18,731 nt of DNA from Methanomassiliicoccaceae archaeon (GTDB taxonomy: Archaea > Thermoplasmatota > Thermoplasmata > Methanomassiliicoccales > Methanomethylophilaceae): NCBI GenBank assembly GCA_031260545.1, contig JAIRJQ010000012.1:1-18731 (forward strand), in the 5' to 3' direction. The first letter of the stretch is position 1. Each line of letters opens with the position of its first letter. Of the stretch, positions 7,331 to 14,571 are shown one piece after another. The position numbers were made by a program, and so were the translations under genes. The notes beneath the pieces are model-generated. The model was not told the origin of the DNA. It was given only the letters and a program-made list of their open reading frames with translations, and did not search any database.

Positions 7331-7916
7331 TAGCCAGACCTCCTTTTTTCTTTCTTAGGAATGCGGCAGCGATGCTGACTATTATCACGACGACAATGAA
7401 GATGATCGTATACATCTGCGCATCACCGCTGCTGAAATATGTGTAGAAGAAACCGCTCATGAGCAATATGAAGCCATATTTTACGATGCATCCTATAACA
7501 ACGTATAACAGCGCCCTGGACAGTTTCCAGCTGTCGACCAAGCTGATGAACGCGCCCGCGAACGGCACCAGCGGTGCCACTCTGTTGATCAGCAGCATCC
7601 TTTCATCGCTGCATACTAGGAATTTGATATATTTGTCGGCGATCTTTTTGATCCTTTCCGGAACACGCACACGTTCGACTATCAAATAAAGAAGTGTTAC
7701 GCCGACGACCTCCGCCACAATCGCGGCGCCAAGCAGCAGAAGTCCTAATTGAACGGTTGGTGCAATGATCATCATAAATGCAATGACAAAGAATAATTCC
7801 GGAAGGGTCGGGACGCTCATAGCGTCAACGAAGAAAATAAAGAACACTAACAGTGCGGCACCGATCCAGCCGTAAGGTCCGAAGATACTCTCAAAAAATT
7901 CTCCTATGCCGAACAT
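7317..7916 (-). CDS. DedA/VTT-domain-like integral membrane protein
   Basis: This 199-residue protein is very hydrophobic, with about five membrane segments. It has a polar middle (roughly 80-115) and a basic C-terminal tail (LRKKKGG). A segment reading NRVAPLVPFAGAFIS fits the R..P.vP..G pattern of VTT (DedA/SNARE-associated) proteins, which are linked to lipid-carrier recycling and membrane homeostasis. Here it may recycle or flip the lipid carrier used for the glycan, which is an inference. GAGG precedes the ATG at 7916 by ten bases. The gene is followed by the GT4 gene with a 14-base overlap. Family membership rests on a short motif and topology, so an unrelated small membrane protein is possible. 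Confidence 0.6.
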   Translation of the reverse strand: MFGIGEFFESIFGPYGWIGAALLVFFIFFVDAMSVPTLPELFFVIAFMMIIAPTVQLGLLLLGAAIVAEVVGVTLLYLIVERVRVPERIKKIADKYIKFLVCSDERMLLINRVAPLVPFAGAFISLVDSWKLSRALLYVVIGCIVKYGFILLMSGFFYTYFSSGDAQMYTIIFIVVVIIVSIAAAFLRKKKGGLANENC

Positions 7917-7950
7917 CCAATCCGTGCCTCTGTACGCACAACATCATGGG

Positions 7951-8048
7951 TCTATCAATATTTAACCATCGGACTTGACGGAAAGGACATGGCGGCGTTC
8001 ACAGCCGAACAGACGAAAGATTACCTAAAACGAACAGATGTTCGGTAA
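7951..8048 (+). pseudogene. rfbG: 3' tail relic of an rfbG-like gene
   Basis: Read from about 7953 to a TAA at 8046-8048, the frame gives YQYLTIGLDGKDMAAFTAEQ and then TKDYLKRTDVR. This aligns with the end of the live RfbG (EWHLAERDEKDMAAFTAKQ, then IECYLR). The DNA is nearly identical over AAAGGACATGGCxGCGTTCA and diverges on both sides. There is no start codon and no upstream dehydratase sequence; a divergent gene begins at 7916. Its first 25 bases (7951-7975) recur exactly at 9675-9699. It is a remnant of another rfbG copy, convergent with the GT87 gene. Confidence 0.78.
7957..7965 (-). promoter_or_regulatory. Possible TATA element for the DedA-like/GT4 unit, inside the rfbG relic
   Basis: On the minus strand the run reads TTAAATATT, centred about 45 bases before the ATG at 7916. 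It predicts a leader of about 18 bases, which would include the GAGG ribosome binding site. The run also codes for part of the rfbG tail relic, so it may be a recruited promoter. Spacing and composition are the only evidence. Confidence 0.4.
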
Positions 8049-8089
8049 CGTTCGAACTGAACGAGATTCGCGGCATCATCAGAATATCA

Positions 8090-9400
8090 TCAAGTGTTCG
8101 CAAGGAGTTCGGCACTCTCAGAACGAGACCGCATGCGCCAGTTACGGTATATATTCAAAAGTCCTTCAGAAATAAGCGCGACAGCCACAATTATTACAAA
8201 GACCACTCTTATAGAGGTGTTAAAATAATACCATTTTTCCATTACCGGCATCAGGGCAATGACCATTATGAAGCATATAAGATAGAACAGATTGTTCTTT
8301 GTCATCTTCTTCTCTGTTGCGATGAAGAACATGAGGGGTATCGATAGATATATCAGCATATATCCGCCGGGTATACCGAAACCAAGCGAAATGGTGCAGC
8401 AAAGAAGTGCGACAATTTTCCAAAATTTCATATTCTTTGCGAAAAGAACCACAACGGATGACAATAACGTAAAAACAAGGACTATGACAGTGCTTATGGT
8501 CGCTGTGATGCCTTCCTCCAAGCCTAATATTTCCCCGAACATCATGGATGCCAACTGATACAGATTAAAGAATCCCCCTGTGCCCGGATATAGTATGCTC
8601 GTTGCCACGATGTTGTGTTCCAGCATATCAGGGATGATCAATGCGAATGGCACGAAGGATAAAACCGCTACTACCGCACATATGCCCGCTTCCATGTATC
8701 TTCTTTCTCTGATTATAAGCAACCAAAGTATTGCAGGGGTCAGTTTGAAACCGACGGCACATCCCAATGCAATGTACGAAGCATATCGGACGATCCTGTT
8801 CTCCGATCTGTAGCCCATAAGGAATGCAAGACAGAACACCAAAGTCAAGATTATGCTGTTACCTCTTTCAAGGGCAAATATGAACGGAAATGACACAACT
8901 ATGAGCAGAAAGAGCACTTCTGTTCTTATCCCCGTGCCCCCCTCCTTCTCGGAGTTCGTTTTTTTCATAAGTATTCTGAATAAGATATGCAACAGGTAGA
9001 ATGTCAGCAAGGTCATGATCAGGAACGAGAGCATTCCCATCTGCGAATCTCTGATGTCAAATCCTCCCGTATGTGCCGGGTCTAAAAATGGAACTGTTAA
9101 ACAGTTGAAAACATAATAGAACAAGATAGCCAGAGGCGGATAATTCGGATGATCCAAGGAGTATACGACACTGTTAAAATGATCCATGAATACGTCTCTT
9201 CGGTCGTGCCAGAGAGAGTAATAAAAACTATCTCCGCCGGTCATTATCATGGCTGCAACGAAAACAGCAAAGAACACAAACATGATCGTAATGAAGAGCG
9301 TGGACACGGTGTTCCTGTTCCACGCCTTCTTATATCTGTCCTTTATTTCTGTGCACGACAGACGAATGGTACTTTTTATCGTCTCAACGGCGACACCCAT
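8090..9400 (-). CDS. GT87-type polytopic membrane glycosyltransferase
   Basis: This 436-residue protein has about ten or more membrane segments. Three short motifs in order fit GT87 (DUF2029) polyprenyl-phosphate-sugar-dependent mannosyltransferases: NYPPLAIL in the first outer loop, ALERGNSIILT (compare the family's ERGN pattern), and GFKLTP in a later loop. These enzymes act on the outer membrane face using a lipid-phosphate sugar. Here it could add a residue to the exported glycan. A TATA-like element lies 27 bases before the ATG at 9400, suggesting a leaderless transcript. It is convergent with an rfbG tail relic, and a decayed piece of its own 3' end occurs at 9726-9766. Family assignment is moderate; the donor sugar is unknown. 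Confidence 0.72.
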   Translation of the reverse strand: MGVAVETIKSTIRLSCTEIKDRYKKAWNRNTVSTLFITIMFVFFAVFVAAMIMTGGDSFYYSLWHDRRDVFMDHFNSVVYSLDHPNYPPLAILFYYVFNCLTVPFLDPAHTGGFDIRDSQMGMLSFLIMTLLTFYLLHILFRILMKKTNSEKEGGTGIRTEVLFLLIVVSFPFIFALERGNSIILTLVFCLAFLMGYRSENRIVRYASYIALGCAVGFKLTPAILWLLIIRERRYMEAGICAVVAVLSFVPFALIIPDMLEHNIVATSILYPGTGGFFNLYQLASMMFGEILGLEEGITATISTVIVLVFTLLSSVVVLFAKNMKFWKIVALLCCTISLGFGIPGGYMLIYLSIPLMFFIATEKKMTKNNLFYLICFIMVIALMPVMEKWYYFNTSIRVVFVIIVAVALISEGLLNIYRNWRMRSRSESAELLANT

Positions 9401-9421
9401 GTCTGACAGTAAACATGCACT

Positions 9422-9431
9422 CTTAATAAAA
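9422..9431 (-). promoter_or_regulatory. TATA element of the GT87 gene
   Basis: The minus strand reads TTTTATTAAG, centred 26-27 bases before the ATG at 9400. That is the distance expected for a leaderless archaeal transcript. No ribosome binding site lies between. The rest of the gap to 9577 shows only a possible ATCAATTATC element (9548-9557) facing the rfbF remnant. Confidence 0.5.
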
Positions 9432-9577
9432 GGTGTTCTTTCGATCGGTCTGATGTTTTGGTTCTTTCCGTGTCTGTTTCGATCCCGAAAATATTTCGAC
9501 GAAGGGCACCATTAAAAGAACAGCCAACAGGTCAACACGAAAAAAACATCAATTATCGGCATGTAATGTCGTGAATT

Positions 9578-9720
9578 ATGAAAGCCGTCATACTTGCTGG
9601 TGGACCGGGCACAAGAATATCAGAGGAAAGCAACCTGAAACCTAAACCAATGATCGAGATAGGCGGACAACTGATTCTATCAATATTTAACCATCGGACT
9701 CACAGGAAAGGACGGTACGA
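9578..9720 (+). pseudogene. rfbF: Deletion relic: rfbF 5' end fused to an rfbG 3' tail
   Basis: The ATG at 9578 opens the N-terminus of glucose-1-phosphate cytidylyltransferase: MKAVILAGGPGTRISEESNL then KPKPMIEIGGQLI, the nucleotide-binding signature of RfbF. After codon 33 the homology stops. From 9675 the DNA matches the rfbG tail relic at 7951, with 25 identical bases, four mismatches, then GGAAAGGAC. In the rfbG frame this part reads YQYLTIGLTGKDGTKS and stops. The two parts are in different frames, so the 66-codon open frame is chimeric and cannot be a working enzyme; RfbF normally has about 255 residues. The simplest history is a deletion running from early rfbF to late rfbG in an ancestral rfbF-rfbG pair. 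A faint TATA-like ATCAATTATC precedes it at 9548-9557. Confidence 0.85.
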
Positions 9721-9725
9721 AATCG

Positions 9726-9766
9726 TAACGAGCACGACCGCATGCAAGGTACTGATAAATATTCAA
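9726..9766 (-). pseudogene. Decayed 3' tail relic of the GT87 gene
   Basis: On the minus strand this reads LNIYQYL, then, after a one-base shift, MRSCS. The live GT87 ends with LNIYRNWRMRSRS. Exact shared blocks are GACCGCATGC (9736-9745 against 8127-8136) and TATTCAA (9760-9766 against 8152-8158), in the same order and spaced 14 and 15 bases apart. It follows an rfbG tail here just as in the 7951-8158 block, but with about 130 bases missing between the two parts. The relic is short, so the call depends on this shared order. Confidence 0.6.
9754..9763 (+). promoter_or_regulatory. TATA element of rfbG
   Basis: GATAAATATT is centred about 26 bases before the ATG at 9785, as expected for a leaderless transcript. 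There is no ribosome binding site between them. The element lies inside the GT87 tail relic, so the promoter seems to have arisen from former coding DNA. Confidence 0.5.
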
Positions 9767-9784
9767 TTGAACATCTGAGTATAA

Positions 9785-10852
9785 ATGGCCGAGACGCACA
9801 CAGATTCTATGCATGATAGGATCGTATCATTTTACAAGAAAAGAAAGGTCCTGATAACGGGACACAACGGATTCAAAGGATCGTGGATGTGCAAGATCCT
9901 GACAGACATAGGAGCGGATGTATGCGGTCTCTCTCTTCCGTGCGAGGACGACAGTCCGTACAGGGCAATGGAGCTGGACAAGGTAAGATCGATCGTTGGT
10001 GACGTAGGAAACACCGAGGAAACGACGGATGCAGTATCATCATTCGAACCGGAGGTCATAATACACATGGCTGCGCAACCGCTCGTATTGGAATCGTATA
10101 AGGATCCCGTGCTGACATACAGGACCAATGTGATGGGAACCGTGAATATACTCGATGCGGCCAGGAAATGCGGGTCCGTGATATCGGTCGTGAACGTCAC
10201 CACCGACAAGGTATACAAGAACACGGAGAGGGCCGAAGGGTACAGAGAGGACGAGGTCCTGGACGGTCACGATCCTTATTCAAATTCAAAATCATGTTCC
10301 GAACTGGTCACGGCATCATACAAACGTTCATTCTTCGATTCCGTACAGGTATCAACATGCCGCGCCGGCAACGTCATAGGAGGCGGCGACAGGTCAAAGC
10401 ACCGCATAGTCCCGGATTGTGTGAGGGCAGCGGAACTCGGGAAAACGATAATACTTAGGAACCCGAATTCCGTGAGACCGTACCAGCACGTTCTGGAACC
10501 AGTTTGCGCATATCTTCTTCTTGCGGCGGAACAGGTCGGGAACAAAGAACTTGCCGGGAGTTACAATATCGGACCGGAAGAGGAAAGCACCATCACAACA
10601 CAGAGGCTGGCACAGCTGTTCTGCGACAATTGGGAAGGAGCAAAATGGAAGGCGGTCGACAAGACCAAAGGGCCTCACGAAGCAGGGTCACTCAGATTGA
10701 ACATCGACAAGTTCAAGGGAATATTCGACTGGAGGCCCAAGTGGGATGTAGAGGAAGCGATAAAGAGGACAGTGGAATGGCATCTCGCGGAACGCGACGA
10801 AAAGGACATGGCAGCGTTCACCGCAAAGCAGATAGAGTGCTACCTAAGATGA
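9785..10852 (+). CDS. rfbG: CDP-glucose 4,6-dehydratase
   Basis: This 355-residue extended SDR has the usual RfbG length. Signatures are the NAD-binding TGHNGFKGSW (25-34, the K of GFKG being typical of RfbG), HMAAQPLV (94-101), VTTDKVY (138-144), the catalytic Tyr165-x3-Lys169, CRAGNVIGGGD (192-202) and RPYQHVLEP (231-239). The enzyme oxidises C4 and removes water across C5-C6 of CDP-glucose to give CDP-4-keto-6-deoxyglucose, entry point to 3,6-dideoxyhexoses. The rfbH gene at 14572 encodes the next step. The enzyme that makes CDP-glucose, RfbF, exists here only as a relic just upstream. The start at 9785 fits the TATA element 26 bases upstream; an in-frame ATG at 9809 is the alternative and would remove eight non-conserved residues. 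Confidence 0.93.
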   Translation: MAETHTDSMHDRIVSFYKKRKVLITGHNGFKGSWMCKILTDIGADVCGLSLPCEDDSPYRAMELDKVRSIVGDVGNTEETTDAVSSFEPEVIIHMAAQPLVLESYKDPVLTYRTNVMGTVNILDAARKCGSVISVVNVTTDKVYKNTERAEGYREDEVLDGHDPYSNSKSCSELVTASYKRSFFDSVQVSTCRAGNVIGGGDRSKHRIVPDCVRAAELGKTIILRNPNSVRPYQHVLEPVCAYLLLAAEQVGNKELAGSYNIGPEEESTITTQRLAQLFCDNWEGAKWKAVDKTKGPHEAGSLRLNIDKFKGIFDWRPKWDVEEAIKRTVEWHLAERDEKDMAAFTAKQIECYLR

Positions 10853-10936
10853 GTAAGGTACGGCGCTCATCTCAAGACAGGGCGGCAGGACCGCAGATGT
10901 TTCGACCGAGACACGGGGTCAATCGATTCTTTTATT

Positions 10937-12205
10937 TCAAACGGTCATTTTTTCCATCATGGTCGCATCGCTCAAAGGCAGGAAAAGCACACAAAGCGAT
11001 ATGAGCAATCCGAATATGCCGTACGCCCCGATAAGCCCGTATGCCGCCCCGCCCATGCCGCTACTCGGGATCGCAACAAAGAATATCATAAAGCTGATCG
11101 CGAGGGAGACCGCCGCCGCTATCGCCGCAGCCATCCCCTGATCTTTGGTTATCAGCACGGTCGTCCCCCACATCCCTATGCTGTAAAATATTATACCGAC
11201 AATCAAAATATCAAAGAATCTGACATACGGCGCTATCTCGTCGCCGTAAACCGTTTCGAAGAGAGATCCTGCGGTGAACCTGCTCATAACGTAGCACACA
11301 GCTCCCAGTAAAAGGACCAACCCCGTCATTTTAAGATATTGTCTTCTGATCAGCGGCATGTTCCCCTTCCTGGACAGATTGGAGAAATACACTATGAACG
11401 GCGTGAAGACGCCGGTTATAATGGTCGGTATGACAATGGTTGGTGTTGACAGGGTGCTGAATATACCGACGATATCATCGCCATCTGTCATCTGCAGTAT
11501 CAACTTAGGCAACGCAGTAATTATGATCGGCGAAGCGGCAGAAAGCAAAAGAGGGACTCCGACCTTTATCAGCGACGATACGGTCGATCGATCTGCGCGG
11601 TGTCGCGGATACCTATGACCCTCCGTCTTTCGATACAAGTATGCCATCGACAACAGGAATATGCCGCCGCCGAGCACAGCCATCACCGCCACAGAGAGCA
11701 CAAGGTCGTTGGTAATGTAATACGGAATGATGAACGAGACAAAACTGACGATGCCCTCAAGTATCATGCATTTACCGACATAGTCGAACCTTTCGCGTAT
11801 CTGCAGGGTAGCGGCGTGCAGCCATGCATAATGCAATAGGTTGCGGTAGACCATGTAAAGAACTATGACCATATTTTGTTTCAAAGTGTAATCGAAGAAC
11901 AATACGACAAACAGGCACATGACAAAACTCAGCGCAACTGTAATGAGCCTTGCGACGCGGTGGTCATTTTCCGAATATCTAACATATTGATCGGATACCT
12001 GATACTGATTAAGAGAGAAGGTGGCAAATATGTTCAGTATGGAGCATATGGACAAAGCAACAGCAAACACTCCTGCTTCCGAAAAGTCAGTTATTTTCGG
12101 GATGATCATCAGGATCAGCCACTGACAGAACAATGTGACCATGTTTCCGACAGTGTTATACGTTATCTGTTTTTGCTTCGAAACGTCCATGTATCTCTCA
12201 ACCAC
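10937..12205 (-). CDS. Wzx-type polysaccharide flippase (MOP superfamily)
   Basis: This 422-residue protein has about twelve membrane segments in the even arrangement of oligosaccharide flippases. The N-terminal KQKQITYNTVGNMVTLFCQW resembles the short cytoplasmic lead-in and first helix of Wzx/RfbX proteins. A helix near 210-235 (SSLIKVGVPLLLSAASPIII) fits the start of the second half. The protein would move the lipid-linked repeat unit across the cytoplasmic membrane. It converges with rfbG over an 84-base gap and diverges from the aldolase gene, so it is probably transcribed alone. GTG 12205 is about 26 bases from a possible TATA (CCATATAC on the plus strand, 12228-12235), but ATG 12190 is an equally plausible start. 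The family assignment is based on topology and context. Confidence 0.75.
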   Translation of the reverse strand: MVERYMDVSKQKQITYNTVGNMVTLFCQWLILMIIPKITDFSEAGVFAVALSICSILNIFATFSLNQYQVSDQYVRYSENDHRVARLITVALSFVMCLFVVLFFDYTLKQNMVIVLYMVYRNLLHYAWLHAATLQIRERFDYVGKCMILEGIVSFVSFIIPYYITNDLVLSVAVMAVLGGGIFLLSMAYLYRKTEGHRYPRHRADRSTVSSLIKVGVPLLLSAASPIIITALPKLILQMTDGDDIVGIFSTLSTPTIVIPTIITGVFTPFIVYFSNLSRKGNMPLIRRQYLKMTGLVLLLGAVCYVMSRFTAGSLFETVYGDEIAPYVRFFDILIVGIIFYSIGMWGTTVLITKDQGMAAAIAAAVSLAISFMIFFVAIPSSGMGGAAYGLIGAYGIFGLLISLCVLFLPLSDATMMEKMTV

Positions 12206-12268
12206 ATATCCGGGTGTGCGTTGTTTCCATATACTCAGGAGATAGATAAAGGATTTTCACCTTGAACA

Positions 12269-12277
12269 TTATATAAT
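12269..12277 (+). promoter_or_regulatory. TATA element of the aldolase-HAD operon
   Basis: TTATATAAT predicts transcription start near 12298. The short leader contains GAGAGG (12306-12311) seven bases before the ATG at 12319, so this unit is leadered, unlike rfbG. It lies in the divergent gap with the flippase gene. Confidence 0.5.
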
Positions 12278-12318
12278 CTGTATTCTATCAGCGTTATAGT
12301 AATCAGAGAGGCAACTAA

Positions 12319-13914
12319 ATGGTCGGGAAGATAAGCTTGTTAGATTGCACGCTCAGAGATGGCGGCTACATCAATGACTGGAACTTTGGCAACGGCACGT
12401 TGACCTGCATATTCGACAGGCTCAACGAGGCGGGTGTTGACATAATAGAGATCGGTTTTCTGGATCAGAAACGCCCCTTTGACATTGATAGGACAATACA
12501 GCCAGACACCGAGAGCATGGCGGTAGCGTTCTCCGAGGCAGCTGAGAAAAAATCCACAGTAGTGGTTATGATGGATTATGATGCATGCGACATCGAAAAG
12601 ATCCAGCCCCGCGGAAAGACGCTGATCGACGGCGTAAGGATACTATTCAGAAAAGAGAAGATGCATGACGCTATCGCCTTCGGAAAGAGATTGAAAGAGA
12701 AAGGGTACGAACTTTTCATGCAGATGGCATCCATAACGTCATACACCGACAAAGAGGTCATAGAGTTCTCCCGGGCAGTCAGTAAGGTCAATCCGTCCGC
12801 GATATTCCTCGTTGATACGTACGGATTGATGCACAAAGAGCAGATGTTCCATTACTTCGGGCTGCTGGATGAGCACCTGGACAGATCTGTCGCGATCGGG
12901 TATCATTCGCACAATAATTTTCAGTTGGCTTATGCAAACACGATCGAGATGCTGAAGATCGATACCGACCGCGATCTGGTACTCGACGGCACGCTCTACG
13001 GAATGGGTAAGAGCGCCGGAAATGCGCCCGTGGAACTTCTGGCGATGCATCTGAATGAGAACTACGGAAAGAATTATGACATAAATCAAATGTTGGAAGC
13101 TATCGACACCGACATATTACCGATACATGAGAAACATTACTGGGGATACAACCTGGCGTTCTACATATCAGCAAAGAACGACTGCCGCCCAAGTTATGCG
13201 GAGTACCTTATGGAGAAGAGAACGCTCTCGATAAAGGCGGTCAATGAGATATTGGCCAAGATATCTCCGGAACTTAAATTCAAATTCAACAAACAGCACA
13301 TTGAAGAGTTGTGCATGGAGTACATTCTGGACAATGTGGACGATTCTTTAAAGATCGAATCGCTGTCCAAAGAACTTCTCGGCAAGGAGGCCCTGCTGAT
13401 CGGCCCGGGCAAATCCGTTTCGGAAGATAAGGAGAAGATACGCACGCACCTGAAGGAGAAAAAGCCGACGGTGATCGCGGTCAACTTCATACCGGACGGC
13501 ATCAATACGGACTATTTCTTCATCAGCAGCCGCAAAAGGTACAGCCGTATGGTACCGCAGATGGACCGTATAAACGCTAAGGTCATTGCCACATCTAATA
13601 TAACGCCCGTAGGGAAGAAGTTCGACCACATCGTCGATTACGGTAAACTGATATCGGAGAACGATGAGATATGGGATAATGCGCTGGTGATCCTTCTGAA
13701 CCTCCTCAGTAAGATCGGGATCAACTCTGTCTCGCTGGCAGGATTCGATGGGTTCAAAGAAAAAGTGGAGATGAATTATATTGACAAAAGTTTCGACCTC
13801 TTCAAAGACTTTGAATATCTGTCCGCTGTCAACCGGCTACTGACAAAGAAGCTCAAAGAGTATCGCAAAGACATGGACATCGTCTTCCTCACGAGATCGA
13901 TGTACGAGGATTGA
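12319..13914 (+). CDS. HMGL-type aldolase with an additional C-terminal domain
   Basis: This 531-residue protein has two parts. Residues 1-290 form a DRE-TIM aldolase like 4-hydroxy-2-oxovalerate aldolase: LLDCTLRDGG (7-16) gives the metal aspartate Asp9 and catalytic Arg13, YHSHNN (195-200) gives metal ligands His196 and His198, and GMGKSAGNAP (228-237) forms the glycine loop. Residues 290-350 are a helical linker. Residues 355-531 form another alpha/beta domain starting ALLIGPGKSVSE, which recalls the Rossmann-like MptE/DUF115 and sialyltransferase-like folds; this is only a resemblance. The gene heads a two-gene operon, with the HAD phosphatase starting two bases after its stop. The pair may build an unusual sugar or acyl substituent by aldol chemistry followed by dephosphorylation; this is inference. 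The substrate is unknown. Confidence 0.8.
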   Translation: MVGKISLLDCTLRDGGYINDWNFGNGTLTCIFDRLNEAGVDIIEIGFLDQKRPFDIDRTIQPDTESMAVAFSEAAEKKSTVVVMMDYDACDIEKIQPRGKTLIDGVRILFRKEKMHDAIAFGKRLKEKGYELFMQMASITSYTDKEVIEFSRAVSKVNPSAIFLVDTYGLMHKEQMFHYFGLLDEHLDRSVAIGYHSHNNFQLAYANTIEMLKIDTDRDLVLDGTLYGMGKSAGNAPVELLAMHLNENYGKNYDINQMLEAIDTDILPIHEKHYWGYNLAFYISAKNDCRPSYAEYLMEKRTLSIKAVNEILAKISPELKFKFNKQHIEELCMEYILDNVDDSLKIESLSKELLGKEALLIGPGKSVSEDKEKIRTHLKEKKPTVIAVNFIPDGINTDYFFISSRKRYSRMVPQMDRINAKVIATSNITPVGKKFDHIVDYGKLISENDEIWDNALVILLNLLSKIGINSVSLAGFDGFKEKVEMNYIDKSFDLFKDFEYLSAVNRLLTKKLKEYRKDMDIVFLTRSMYED

Positions 13915-13916
13915 TC

Positions 13917-14558
13917 ATGCGGTACGATGCCGTGATATTCGACATCGACGGGACGCTCATGGATTCAAGCGAGAGCATCATTTGCGCGGTCGAAGATGCG
14001 GTACGCGAACTAGGATATCCGAAAACCCCGTCGCGCGAAGAGATAATCCCGAACATAGGTTCCCCTCTCGGTAAACTTGTGATCGCAGTGAACGGATTCG
14101 TCGAGGATGAGATCAAGAGATTCAATCCGGTGTTCGACAATTACAAGAAAGAACACGTCATGAATGTAAAGATGTATCCGGGGATGATGGAGCTGCTCTC
14201 TGATCTGAGTGCTGTTTCGTTCATAGGAATAGCAACAAACAAAAGGGAAGATTACACAAAGACCCTTTTGGACAATCTGAATATATCTCCTCTTTGCGAT
14301 GAGATACAGGCTTTGGATTTCGGATATACGCTCAAGAAGAAAGATCTCGTCGCGAACTGCATAAAGGCATCGGGGATAGAGGACAGGAGCAGGATAGTTC
14401 TCATCGGAGACACAAGGACGGACGAATCCGCAGCCAGGGAGTGCGGGGTGGACTTCATAGGCGTGACATTCGGTTTCGGATTCAAGAACGAGGCGGACAT
14501 AACATATGGGCATGTTGCCGCTGATGTCAGATCCGTGCGAGAGATACTCTTCACATGA
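13917..14558 (+). CDS. HAD-superfamily phosphatase (phosphoglycolate phosphatase-like)
   Basis: This 213-residue protein has all four HAD motifs: DIDGT (Asp9 nucleophile, Asp11 acid), ATNKRED (Thr107), a lysine cluster at 140-142 (TLKKKD), and GDTRTDE (Asp165, Asp169). A helical cap occupies about residues 15-90, as in the Gph/PGMB subgroup. ATG 13917 follows the aldolase stop by two bases, with GAGG seven bases upstream. A TTG at 13911 in the same frame is less likely. It probably removes phosphate from a product of the aldolase step, by analogy with aldolase-phosphatase pairs in nonulosonate pathways; this is inference. A general housekeeping phosphatase is the alternative. It converges with rfbH across a 13-base gap. 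Confidence 0.8.
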   Translation: MRYDAVIFDIDGTLMDSSESIICAVEDAVRELGYPKTPSREEIIPNIGSPLGKLVIAVNGFVEDEIKRFNPVFDNYKKEHVMNVKMYPGMMELLSDLSAVSFIGIATNKREDYTKTLLDNLNISPLCDEIQALDFGYTLKKKDLVANCIKASGIEDRSRIVLIGDTRTDESAARECGVDFIGVTFGFGFKNEADITYGHVAADVRSVREILFT

Positions 14559-14571
14559 CCGGTACAGAGGT

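Noticed and set aside
9578..9778. 66-codon open frame as a functional short RfbF
   Set aside because: Homology ends at codon 33 and the remainder is an rfbG tail in the wrong frame. A working cytidylyltransferase needs about 255 residues.
10504..11004. 166-codon plus-strand open frame spanning the rfbG end and the flippase end
   Set aside because: It is a shadow in another frame of rfbG that runs into antisense of the flippase, with basic low-information composition.
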